Assembly (NCBI GenBank): GCA_038030265.1
Contig: CM075938.1
Location: 7,975,009-8,039,008, forward strand
Direction: 5' to 3'
DNA: 64,000 nt
DNA from: Corythucha ciliata
Lineage: Eukaryota; Arthropoda; Insecta; Hemiptera; Tingidae
The notes under the pieces are model-generated. The model worked only from the letters and a program-made list of their open reading frames with translations, ran no database searches and was not told the origin of the DNA. Position 1 is the first letter of the stretch. Every line of letters starts with the position of its first letter. This document shows, in pieces, positions 1 to 22,661 of the stretch. A program made the translations under genes and the position numbers.

Positions 1-1142
1 TCAGCGAGCGGGAAAGGGGTTATTCTAGGGTTTGTGTAGAGAAACAGCCAAAAAATCCCGAAGTTTTATTCTTCAGGTATCGTATCAACCATAGCAACGG
101 GGTTTCACGTCAAAACTGGCAATTTATCCCTTGTACCAGGCAATTTATCCCCCAAAACTAGCAATTTAACACAAAAAAAAACTGATATTTCAACAAAAAC
201 TGGCGTTTTAGCAGAAACGGGTATGTTTAAGCAAAAAACTCGCACTGAATGTCCACCATTTATTCCACAAATTGTCGGTGTATCCCCCCCCCTCTCAGTT
301 GGTGATTTATCTTGTCCTCCTCCCGCGTTCACGTCGAAAAAGACACGCATTTAGTAGGTACTGGGGATTTTCTGCCTCTTTTCTCATTAGTATTCTGCCC
401 ATTGGGTATTAGTTACTATGTGTGTAGGAAAATACCCAAAATTAACTATTTTGCGGGTTGTCGGGCGTTCTGTTGGACATTTTCCGACTTTGGTGCAGTG
501 AGATAGGTACCCCAAGATAGGGGTAGCCGGCCGTTATTGTATGTGAATCATTGTGAGTCATAAAAAATGGGACATTTTAAGGGGTGCCTGGTGATTTCTG
601 TCTGCACCAGTAAAATTAGCATCCCCCCCCCCCTTTAGACACCTCGAATTGGTGTATTTTTGTTCATTTTAGCGGCAGATGAGTGCATTTTTCTCAATAT
701 TAGCCGGAAATCAACGCTTTAAAGCCTAAAAAGCCCAATTTTTCCCATCTTCACGCTCAGGGGGGGGGGGGCCCTCCGACAACAGACAATTCCCCTCGAC
801 ACTACGTCGGCACACTACTGGCGTTGCGGTTATTCGCTGGACTAAACGTCTGTTGATTATTCGGCCACCACTAGCGGGAAAATTCGGGCCGGATTAAGTA
901 CCGAAAATACAAGATTAATAGGGGAGAACCTTTTTCATCCGTTCATTAGGAAATCCGTTTCGATTTGTGTCGTTAAACCCCTCTGGATAGACAGTTTTGC
1001 CCTTTTTTGCGAAAATGAGTCTGGGCTTAGTGGGGGGGGGGGGTTCTCGATTTTGGACCTTTTTTTTAAGGTTATTGATTTGAGTCGGACGCGCTAAGGA
1101 GTCTCCGAGGTGGGCCGAAAGACTCCTGGAAGGGGGCGACGG
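1..1142. other. Intergenic, no gene seen
   Basis: No coding exon with credible splice sites is visible. Around 110-240 there is a short degenerate repeat built on 'aactggcaattta', related in style to the minisatellites elsewhere in the window. Homopolymer C or G tracts of about 9-12 bases occur near 617, 762 and 1032. Confidence 0.5.
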
Positions 1143-1700
1143 CTACCCTGAAATTTGGCATTTTGAGATGTTGTTAATCTCAGCCGACAGAAGACCCAAA
1201 GACTCTTTGCTGGACTTCAATTGGGACAATACTTGAGAGACAAATTGGAACAAAGTACTTTTGACAACTCTTGAGAAGTATAAAGGCTTAGCCAAGTACG
1301 AAGTGGACCAAAATAAGAACACATCGAACAGGGCAGGTTGTTTCAGAATACAAGCGTTAAATTGGTGGTTAAACTCACCGTTCAGTTCCAGAAGAACGAG
1401 CACTTTACGTTGATCATTTCTGTCCAAAGTAGCGTTCTAGAAAATAAAACCAAGTTATCCAACGAATCGTCAAGGACTGCCCATGAAACTGATTAACTAC
1501 AACAATACCTTAAATTGCCGTACGATGACATCGACAACAGTTTTAAGTTCAGTTTTGAGGCGTTTGTCTCGTATCGTTTTTGTAACTTCAGTCCAAGAGA
1601 CACGACCGATGGAACCGTCCAGCAATTCCAAAAGGTCTTTTATTTCAGGAAGCGAGAATTTTGACAAACCCACGCGCAATTGCTTCAGAAAATTCGCCAT
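1143..1700 (-). CDS. Unidentified three-exon gene, 124 aa, helical protein
   Basis: I do not recognise the family. Three minus-strand exons join in phase: 1700-1509 (starts ATG in MANFLKQL, ends AAG before GTATTG), 1436-1379 (acceptor TTCTAG, donor GTGAGT) and 1267-1143 (acceptor CAAGAG, stop TAG). Together they give 375 nt, 124 residues plus stop. The protein is rich in Leu, Lys and Val with amphipathic helical patterns (for example LPEIKDLLELLD near residues 17-28 and VLVLLELN near residues 76-83). No signal peptide, zinc ligands or catalytic motif is visible. It lies head to head with ENY2, 279 bp between start codons, so the two may share a promoter. The first donor (GTATTG) and third acceptor are weaker than usual, and an alternative third exon is possible. 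Confidence 0.5.
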
Positions 1701-1979
1701 AATGTCGCGGTTGTTAACAAATAAAATAAAAACACACGAACTATTAAAGATCAACTCCCGAGCGAGGCTGCAAAGTCCAAACTTCTACTAAATTTTAATA
1801 TTTGTTGTATCTTTTCTCTTTTGAAACTGATTCCCGGGTTTCACAACGGAATCTGTCAGGTTTGGAAGGGAAGGTTACAGTGAGGTTGCAGTGGCTGAAA
1901 GTGGGCATTCGGGAAATTTTCTAGAGTTAAATTTGTTTAATTAATTTCTGCCGAATCGTCTCATTGATCGTAACCGACC
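1701..1979. promoter_or_regulatory. Probable bidirectional promoter
   Basis: This 279-bp interval separates the ATG of the unidentified minus-strand gene from the ATG of ENY2 on the plus strand. It must hold the 5' UTRs and start sites of both if both genes are real. No TATA box stands out. The call rests only on the divergent gene layout. Confidence 0.4.
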
Positions 1980-2424
1980 ATGACTATGGATCTCACTGAC
2001 GATATTTACATGGTTTTAAAGGCATCGGGAAATTACGACAGGTAGGCATAATGCGTCTTAATTTCAATGGGTTCCCAAGGGCTGTACACCCTCGCTCTTT
2101 CCTGTCAGATTGAAGGAACTTGTCAGGAAGAGACTACAGGAATGTGGCTGGGTTGACGAAGTGTACCTTTTGGCTAAAGAGGAACGCCAAAAGACGAATA
2201 ACAACAGGGAGATAATTTTGGAGGTCAGCAAAGAGGCTCGAAGTGAGTAGCCAGCAGGACGACTCCAGCCATCCCACCATTGATACAATTTTTTGTAACT
2301 TTTCTTTTGGGTTTATTTCATAATTGCTTCGCGCCTAGGCCGTGTCCCCAATGCTGTCAAACAGGAACTACTGCAAAAGTTGAAGGAGTCGTTGCTTCGC
2401 TACAACGGTTATTACGAGGAATGA
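1980..2424 (+). CDS. ENY2: ENY2 (Enhancer of yellow 2), SAGA and TREX-2 subunit
   Basis: ENY2 is a small helical protein of the SAGA deubiquitinase module and of the TREX-2 mRNA export complex, acting in the nucleus. Three exons join in phase: 1980-2041 (donor GTAGGC), 2109-2242 (acceptor TGTCAG, donor GTGAGT) and 2339-2424 (acceptor CCTAG, stop TGA), giving 93 residues. The family is recognised from the order RLKELVRKRLQECGW, then EVSKEAR, then VPNAVKQELLQKLKESL. These match the ENY2 core (LKELL..L.ECGW, E(I/V)(T/S)..AR, VP..VK.ELL..I). It is slightly shorter than typical ENY2 (about 95-101 residues), with the loop between CGW and EVSKEAR compressed. A second ATG three codons in could be the start. 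It is divergent from the 124-aa gene upstream. Confidence 0.85.
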
Positions 2425-2863
2425 ATTTAAAAGTTTTACGTCTTGACTACGCTACTCTGGTTGATTCAACCTCTACTCAGACGATTTGGTTTTCCTATGA
2501 CGAGAAAAATCTAGAAGGGAACCAGAGGGCATTCTTGGACTACCGGCAACTACCTAGGGTCAGGGCGTTTCTTGGGGGCGGGGGTTAGCGCCCCCCCCCC
2601 TCACACTACGGGACGGCTAGGAGTTAAATTTTTATATTTCCAATAAGAACTAAGGATTGAGCTGAGCTTGTATCACAAAATTGAAGATTTTTCAAAATTA
2701 TAAATGACCAAAGCCTGTCTTCTTAACCACAATGTCTAACCTGCATGGTCATCTTAAAGGTTATGGGTAGGGTGACCAGACGTCCAACTTTTTTGAGCGT
2801 CCGGGCTAATTTTTCAGGTGTCCGGGGAGAGGTCAAATTGTCCTACTTTTTCGGTCTCTACTT
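2425..2863. other. ENY2 3' flank
   Basis: This stretch should hold the ENY2 3' UTR. I see no clear AATAAA close to the stop. It contains a short poly-G/poly-C stretch near 2575-2600. No other gene is visible. Confidence 0.4.
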
Positions 2864-2871
2864 GATGTAAC

Positions 2872-5800
2872 CAGGGCTGGGCAGTAATTGAATTACGCAA
2901 TTCAATTACAATTAGTAATTGGTAATTCGTAATTGATAACAACACGCCATTATAATTAAAAGCACTTTTTCGAAGTAATTTGTAATTAACAATTACCAAT
3001 TACATTTCCATCTTCAGTGCCAATATTACTTCGAAAACTCAGCGGGTACTATTTCGCGCCTTACTTGGAGCTTTTGGAGGAATTTTTGCTTGAAATTCTC
3101 TGAAAAATAAGAGTTTCAAAGCAATTATGACACGAGCGATATCCTCGAGCTTAGGGTTGCCAATTTGAAATTTGAGAAAAACGGTACAAAAGTTTCAAAG
3201 ATCGAAATCCCAAACCAGTCGCGTAAGTAGGAATTTGTCCTGGGGTGGAGGGGGGGGGGGAGATCAGATTGAAATCTCGTAAGGTTGAAAGGAGGCGGGT
3301 AATTTCACATTTTAGTCATCATTCCACCCAGCCAGCACACCCTTGAATCTGGACATCTTGCTGGCCCTCGTCATAGCCTCAATTTCACAGTTAAGGGCGA
3401 TTTTTGGGCTCTACCCGCAAATTAGCGCTTTTCCCAATTTTGGCCGAGTGTATCGTTCTTATCAATTTCAGCCGCAGATTAGCGGTTTTGCCCCACCCCC
3501 TCCCATTGCCATGAATTTGCGCATTTTCTCAACTTTAGCAGCCAAGTATCGTTTTTATCCCGTGAGCGATGTTTCTTAATTATCCGCGAGTTTTCGCGTT
3601 TTCCTCAATTTTAGCAGCATATTACCGATTTTTAAATTTTTTTTACCAGGGGATTAGCACCTTTCTCAGTTTCAGCTGGAAATTAACGTTTTTCTTTAGT
3701 GTTTTCCGCAATATTAGTCGCAAAATAGGGGATTTTTCACGAATTAGGATTTTTTTTGGTTCACCATACCCAATGCATGAGCGATTTTCTCAGTTTACTC
3801 GCGAATTAGCGGTTTTTTTTCGCCTATTGCTATAAATTGGCGCTTTTTTTCAATTTCAGCCTGAAAAGTTGCCTTCAGAATCCGCAAATTGGCGTATATT
3901 CAGTTTTTGGCGCAAATTAGGATTTTCCTCAATTTCAACGTTTTTCTTAATTTTTAGGCTTAAAATTAACCTTTCTTTTAATTTTGAGAAACGTTAGTTG
4001 CTGATTATTTCATTTCCTAAATATTACCCGCAAATTTGCGGTTTTTCACATTTTACCACAGCATTAGCAATATTATGACATTTACAGGTATAGATTATTG
4101 CTTCTTTTCAGTTCTAGCCATGAATTAGCGTATTTTTCAACATTATACTATAGCCATGCATGAATTTGCCATTTTTCTGAATTTTAGCCACAAAAATGCC
4201 TTTAGAAGGTGCGAATTTAAATTATAAATGTAAATATTTTTGTTCAAACCTTTTCAAACCAAAAAATTTACATCTATCCATCCATTTCTGTCAAAAAATC
4301 ATCATTTTTAAACTATAAATTTCACGACACTTAATTCGAGAATTAGTGATGTTTCTCACTCAATTTAAGCAGGAAATTAGCAATTTTTTTTCCATTTTTA
4401 ACTGAGAATTAGCACTGTTCCCCAATTTGAACTGAAAATTAACGTTTTTCTTAATTTTAGCGGCGCTAATTGGTGATTTTTTCAGCTTTTGCCGCGAATT
4501 ATAGTGATTTTCTTCATTTTTTATCCGCGAATGAATGTTTTTCCATAACTTTACATATCTGCAAATTGCAAATTAGTGATTTTTCCCAATTTCAGCTGTG
4601 AAATAGCGTTTTGTACTAATTTTGAGGTCATTCAGCATCCTATGCTTTTTTTCATACGCGAATGGGCGATTTTACGCCATTTCAGTTGTGAATTTGCCAT
4701 TTTTGTCCAATTTTAACGTGAAAGCGTCTTTCATTTGTCAATATTATAGCGTGTTTATTCAACTTTAACCGCGATTTTTTTCTTAATTTTAGTCTGGAAG
4801 TTGCATCGCGAGACCACGAATTAGCGCTTTTTAGCAGCTAATATTACCAATTTTAAATATTACCAGCAAATTAGTAGTTTTCCACATTTTACCACCGCAT
4901 TAGCTAAACTATATAACTTTTATAGGTACAGATTAGTGCTTCTTTTCAGTTCTAGCCGTGAATTAGCGTATTTTTTAACTTTGTACTATAGCCGTGCATG
5001 AATTTTTAGCGACAAAAATGCCTTCAGAAGGTGCGAATTTAAATTTAAAATGTAAATTTTTGTTTCAGCCAACCGAACCAAAAAATTTACATCTATCCAT
5101 TCATTTCTGTCAAAAAATCATCATTTTTAAATGATAAATTTCACGACACTTAATTCGTGAATTAGTGATGTTTCTCAATTTTAGCTGCGAATTTTTCGCT
5201 TTTTCTAAATTTTAGCAGCGTGTTAGCGTTTCCAACACGTGCGTTACCTACTGAATTTTTGTCAATTTTTGCCAAGAATCGGCGTTTGACTCAATCTAAG
5301 CTGCAAAATTAGCAATTTTTTCCATTTTTAACTGAGAATTAGCACTTTTCCCCCAATTTTTAATGAAAATTAACGTTTTTCTTAATTTTAGCTGCGCTAA
5401 TTTGTGATTTTTTCAATTTTTGCCGCGAATTAGTGATTTTCTTCATTTTGTATCCACGAATCAGCGTTTTTCCATAACTTTATATCTGCAAATTGCAAAT
5501 CAGCGATTTTTCCCAATTTAAGCTGTGAAATAGCGTATTGTGCTAATTTTGCGGCCATTCAGCATCCTATTCCCATTTTTCACACGCGAATGGGTGATTT
5601 TACGCTATTTCAGTAGTGAATTTGCCATTTTTTGTCCAATTTTAACCTGAAAGCGTATTTTATTTGTCAATATCATAGCGTGTTTTCTCAACTTTAACCG
5701 CGGGGTTTGCCCAAATACAACACTTTTGCGTTGATTTCCACAATTTATTCGTAGAATGGCCTCCATGTACCGCGAATCAGCGATTTTTTTTCTTAATTTT

Positions 5801-6246
5801 AATCTGGAAGTTGCATCGCGAGACCGTGAATTAGCCAAGTTAGCAAACTATGACTATCCGGGGTTCCCCCGTGACAGCTCGCAGGCCGGGATGTGGGGCA
5901 AAATTAGCCAAATCAGCAAATTTGACCCTGGAGATTTCGCAACCCTACTCATGCGACGCGTTTGGCGTCTTGGGGCTATGCTGTTCCTGCTTCCTATCTC
6001 AAAGATCTGTTCTGGCGTTCGATTGTTGGGTGGACGCACTAAAAAAATGACAGTGAACAGGAGCAAGATGCTTGCGTGTTCCACAAATCCAGCTCTTGGG
6101 TAATGGGAAAAGTAATTCAATTTACAGTAATTGTAATTTGTAATTATTCGTGGAAGTGAAAAGTAATTGGTAATTTGTAATTAATCCTCTTTTTTGGAAT
6201 TAATTTGAAATTTATTACTCAAAAAGCTGTAATTTGCCCACCCCTG
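2872..6246. mobile_element. hAT-like non-autonomous element, 3.4 kb, with 8-bp target duplication
   Basis: The left end reads CAGGGCTGGGCA (2872) and the right end reads TGCCCACCCCTG (to 6246), an imperfect terminal inverted repeat. Both ends continue into AT-rich 'taattg/caatta' subterminal sequence (about 2885-3005 and 6106-6235). The 8 bases GATGTAAC lie directly outside both ends (2864-2871 and 6247-6254), a perfect direct repeat. An 8-bp duplication and CAGGG-type ends are features of the hAT superfamily. No transposase frame is visible. The interior is mostly a degenerate ~30-bp minisatellite. Near 3215-3380 there is also the end of another interspersed repeat, shared with 30358. The assignment to hAT is inferred from ends and duplication length only. 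Confidence 0.75.
3380..5835. repeat. Degenerate ~30-bp minisatellite, T-rich strand on plus
   Basis: Consecutive copies of a loose unit resembling GCGAATTAGCG, a T-run, CTCAATTTTAGCC run through this interval. Each unit has three A/T clusters about 10 bp apart separated by G/C-containing spacers. A higher-order block is visible. The segment with 'aaaaaatttacatctatcc' followed by 'ttcacgacac' occurs near 4255-4330 and again near 5080-5160, so roughly 0.8 kb was duplicated in tandem. The array lies inside the hAT-like element. Confidence 0.85.
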
Positions 6247-6254
6247 GATGTAAC

Positions 6255-6589
6255 GTCTGGTATTTATAACTCGCAAGATCTTTCAACGTCATCATCACAC
6301 AATGCTGCGGCACTTAGCCGCCAAGTCCCCCCCAACAGTCCCCGTTTTGCCCTCATCAGTCCTGCTGATCCAGATCTCCCACCTAACTCGATTTTATCAC
6401 CTCAGGTCGAGCGTCAGGGCGTTGAGATCGTAGTGCAAAGCAGTTATTTTACCCGCTGAACCTAGCTCCTAAACACTGGCATGCCTCCATTTCACTCAAA
6501 ACGCTGAAATTCACCCTACAACCAATGAGAAAAATTGGACCGACTTTACCGGCAAATTAGACTCACACAGTCTGATTAAAACCAATCAC
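6255..6589. other. Intergenic, no gene seen
   Basis: This resumes the sequence interrupted by the hAT-like element. A short open frame is present but has no recognisable motif and no splice context. Confidence 0.4.
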
Positions 6590-7340
6590 GAGAGTTTGGC
6601 ATTTTCAAAAATAAAAATCGTTTTTTTGTCTCTTCCAAACGTCAATTTCGCGGATTTTCACTCATTCAAAAACCAAATGTTCGTGGATTTTACTCTTTCA
6701 TAAACCAATTTTACGGACTTTCACTCTTTCAGGACCCAATTTCGGGGAATTTTCGCCTATTCAAAAACCAAGTTTGCAAGATTTTGCTCTTCACATAATT
6801 TATTTTGCAGGTTTGGTTAAATGAAAAACCAATTTTGCAAAAAACTAAAAAAAAGAAGAAATTTTTGGGTTTTTAAATTGCAGTTTTGCTGAAGATTTTT
6901 CACTCTTCCACGAACAAAATTTCAAATTTGGCACCTTATAAAGAAAATTTCACCGATTTTAGTTATTTCGTACACCAATTTTGCTGATTTTCTCGCTTTC
7001 AAATCCCAAAATTACGTGAGATTTGCTCTTTGAACAAACATTTTTATATTGGGGGGGGGGGGGGTCAGAACCCAATTTCGTGTGCTTCGCTTCTTTAAAC
7101 CCCGATTTTGGGAAATTTCACAAGAAGAAAAACCAAATTTATGAATTTTGACTCGATCAAACACAAAATTTTGTCATTTTAGCCCATGTTTCACAGTCTT
7201 TCGCTCTTTCAAAACATAATTCGCTGATTTGGCTCATTGAAAAACCATAATTTCATAGTTTTGGCTCTTTCAAAACCGTTTCGTGGTTTTCGTTCTTTCA
7301 CCCCCCCCCCCACCCCCTTTCAGCACTTTGTTTGTGCCTT
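6590..7340. repeat. Second degenerate minisatellite, ~35-40 bp
   Basis: Repeated loose copies of a unit resembling AAAACCAATTTCGCGG, then ATTTTCACTCTTTC. It differs from the 30-bp array by its 'aaccaattt' and 'gctctttc' words. Related short stretches appear near 8150-8300, 8690-8790, 12640-12740, 25790-26400 and, inverted, 52280-52760. G/C homopolymers lie at about 7051 and 7301. Confidence 0.7.
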
Positions 7341-8382
7341 GGAAACTAGTCTTCAAAAAACAGGAATCTTATTGCTCCAAAAATCTCATTTTTCGGTCGA
7401 AATGAACTGGTACAGATCGACAGAATCTGCAGATTAACTCCTCGAATCAGCAGATTAACATCAGGACATGCTTAATTAACCATAAAAATGACTATGACGG
7501 CTATGAACAGATTAAAATAGCACATAATTAGGCACACATGGCATTCAATATCGAATTTTACCCTCAAATTCGAAACCAGAGCAAACTATTGAATTTGCGA
7601 CGATTTGCCCACCCCTTCCACTCCATTCTCTTCAAAGAATTGGCACCTCTCACCGCGCGTAGTGAGACATTCAAATAAGCTTGCCGATCGGCCCCTTCCT
7701 TGTCAATTTCGTTGGCCTAAAATTCGAAACCACAGCTGGACTGACTATTGCATTTGCAAAGATTTTGCGTTCACTTCTGGTTTTGAATTTTTGAGGCCAA
7801 ACAATTGACGACGAAAGTCCAGTCTGCAGGCTTATTCGAATCTGCACGCTACAGTGTGAGATGCGCTAGAACTTTTTAAAGAGGAGGTGGGTGGGTGGGG
7901 CGTAAATCTTTCGAATTTGACGACAAAACATCGACCAGGATTTCCGTTCAGTTTACTTGACTAAAAAAAGTGAATTGGTGCGCACGGCCTTAACGAAACA
8001 TTTTCTAGGGAAGATCAAGATCCTCCAATTTTCACCACCACCACCACCACCAAAGCAGAATTTAGACACATAAACGTGACTCCTTGTAAACGCAGAGAGA
8101 CGAAACGAATGATTGCTAAGTCACTTTCCCCCAGTTTACGGTCCTGGTAGTTACGTTGATGGCTAAAATCAGAGTATTTCACCCCTTTCAACCCCGAATT
8201 TCGCACTTTAAGAAATCGATTTCAGTGAGTTTAAGCTCTTTCGACAGTTTTGTGAATTATTTTGCTCGTAAAACCCAATTTCACGGTGGTTGACCCGTTC
8301 AAAAAAGCAAATCCGTTAGTTAGTTGTCTTTCACCACAGTGCGGCTGACCTTGGCCATTGCGCGGTTGTCCCTGACCTGGTT
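7341..8382. other. Intergenic, no gene seen
   Basis: No supported exon. It contains a short CAC trinucleotide run at about 8034-8051 and scattered fragments of the 35-40-bp repeat. A gene for the small open frames here is not supported. Confidence 0.4.
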
Positions 8383-8456
8383 GTCTCCGTGGCGCAATTG
8401 GCAGCGTGCTGGACTGGTAATCCAGAGGTTGCGGGTTCAAATCCCGCCGGGGAGCC
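8383..8456 (+). tRNA. tRNA-like gene, anticodon GGT (Thr), copy 1
   Basis: A 74-nt sequence folds as a tRNA. The D arm is GCGC/GCGT. The anticodon stem CTGGA/TCCAG closes the loop CTGGTAA (anticodon GGT). The T arm is GCGGG TTCAAAT CCCGC. The acceptor stem pairs at six of seven positions, with a G-G mismatch at the outermost pair. Internal promoter boxes look intact (A box TGGCGCAATTGG, B box GGTTCAAATCC), and six T residues start two bases after the tRNA body (8458-8463), as a pol III terminator. Eukaryotic nuclear tRNA-Thr normally has AGT, so a GGT anticodon is odd. A second copy lies at 13963, and similarity extends past the tRNA, so this may be a repeat rather than a working gene. Confidence 0.6.
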
Positions 8457-8577
8457 ATTTTTTCTCGAAAATCGAATCGTGTTTGGCTATGCCCTTCCAT
8501 CGTCGTCCGGATAACATCAGTTTAATTAATTTATTAATTAAAAATACCGGCGACAGAATTATTCATTATATCCATCT
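8383..8577 (+). repeat. 195-bp repeat headed by tRNA-like sequence, copy 1
   Basis: The tRNA-like head is followed by about 120 bp (to 'tccatct' at 8577) that is nearly identical to 14037-14157, including the palindromic 'ttaattaatttattaatta' and 'ataccggcgacag'. Similarity to the second copy stops abruptly on both sides. A tRNA-derived SINE or a small DNA-level duplication are both possible. Confidence 0.75.
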
Positions 8578-9764
8578 AACAAATTTCGTGGTTTTGGTTG
8601 TGTATAAAATTAGTTTCGCCAGGTTTGGTGTCAATTCGAAAAACGAACCACGGAAAAACAAATCTTTGTGATTGTGGCGTTTTGAACTTTCAATTTGTTC
8701 AAATGATTGAAAAATTTGGAACTTTAAAAATACAATTTCACGGATTTTGACGCTTTCAAACTCCGAATTTGTTCATAGAGAAATCAGTTTCGCAGACTAA
8801 CTGGCTAATTAAGAAAATTAATTTGGCGAATTGCGTGTTTTGCGCGTACCGTGGCCAAATAAATGCATCGAATACCAATCGTAGAGCCAAATTTTCATTC
8901 GGAAGAATGAAAAGCTAAAAATTGAAGACCCGCCCCCCCCCTCTTCCGTAAGCAGTCAATGTGTTGAGACGTCCAAAGTGAATTATAATATATTTCTCGT
9001 GTGTGTAAATATGTTGTACAATAACACTTTTTTCGTATTAACCCTTTTTTTGGTATAAGAACTTGCTTGTTCCTTCAAAAAACGAAAAACAAAACGGTAA
9101 ATGTTACACCCTCTAATTAGCTTTTTTTTGCAATTAAACATACTGGAATGGCATCAAAATGAATAATACTTAAAAAATAGATCTATAAATTAAGGTACTT
9201 TCATCGTACCCTCAGCGATAATGACCGAACGAAGCAATTATAACCGGGTAATTGAAAATGACATCTAAATTGTTTATAGTTAGTACATTTTGTCCATATT
9301 GAAATAATAAATATCCCTCTCACAGAGCTAATGCGAAAAATGATAATTACATTCATTTAAAATTCAATGTATTTATCATCAATTCGTAGAGAAAAATTAT
9401 GGAGACGACACCCTAGCCTACGTGTATTATAAAAGTGCGCTATATACAGAAAAAAGAGCACATAAAATACGTAACAGAGGAGCCATTTCACCGAAGCTTT
9501 CAATGATCATTCTGTTCCTTTTTTTGTTTTTTTTTGTTTTCTTCAATTCGATTAATTCATCAGTCAATGATGAACGTGTAACGCGTGTGGTTTAGCTATC
9601 TTTCGTTATCCTTTTATCCCGTGAATAATTATACCAAAAATGTGTCGATTTTGTTTGTTTGTTTTCCAAAGTAGCTTGTAGAGCGGAGCACCCCATTATT
9701 TATAGGTAACCCAAATTTTTCCCTTCGATTAATTCACGTCAATTTTTTTTTTCTTCGTTTACCT
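8578..9764. other. Intergenic and Rab14 3' flank
   Basis: The part nearest 9764 should be the Rab14 3' UTR, read on the minus strand. It is AT-rich with long T-runs near 9530 and 9740. I cannot place the poly(A) site. No other gene is visible. Confidence 0.4.

Positions 9765-22661
<12,897 letters not shown>

Noticed and set aside
3380..5835. CRISPR-like array or bacterial repeat
   Set aside because: The unit is degenerate and contiguous without spacers, in eukaryotic DNA with spliced genes on both sides.
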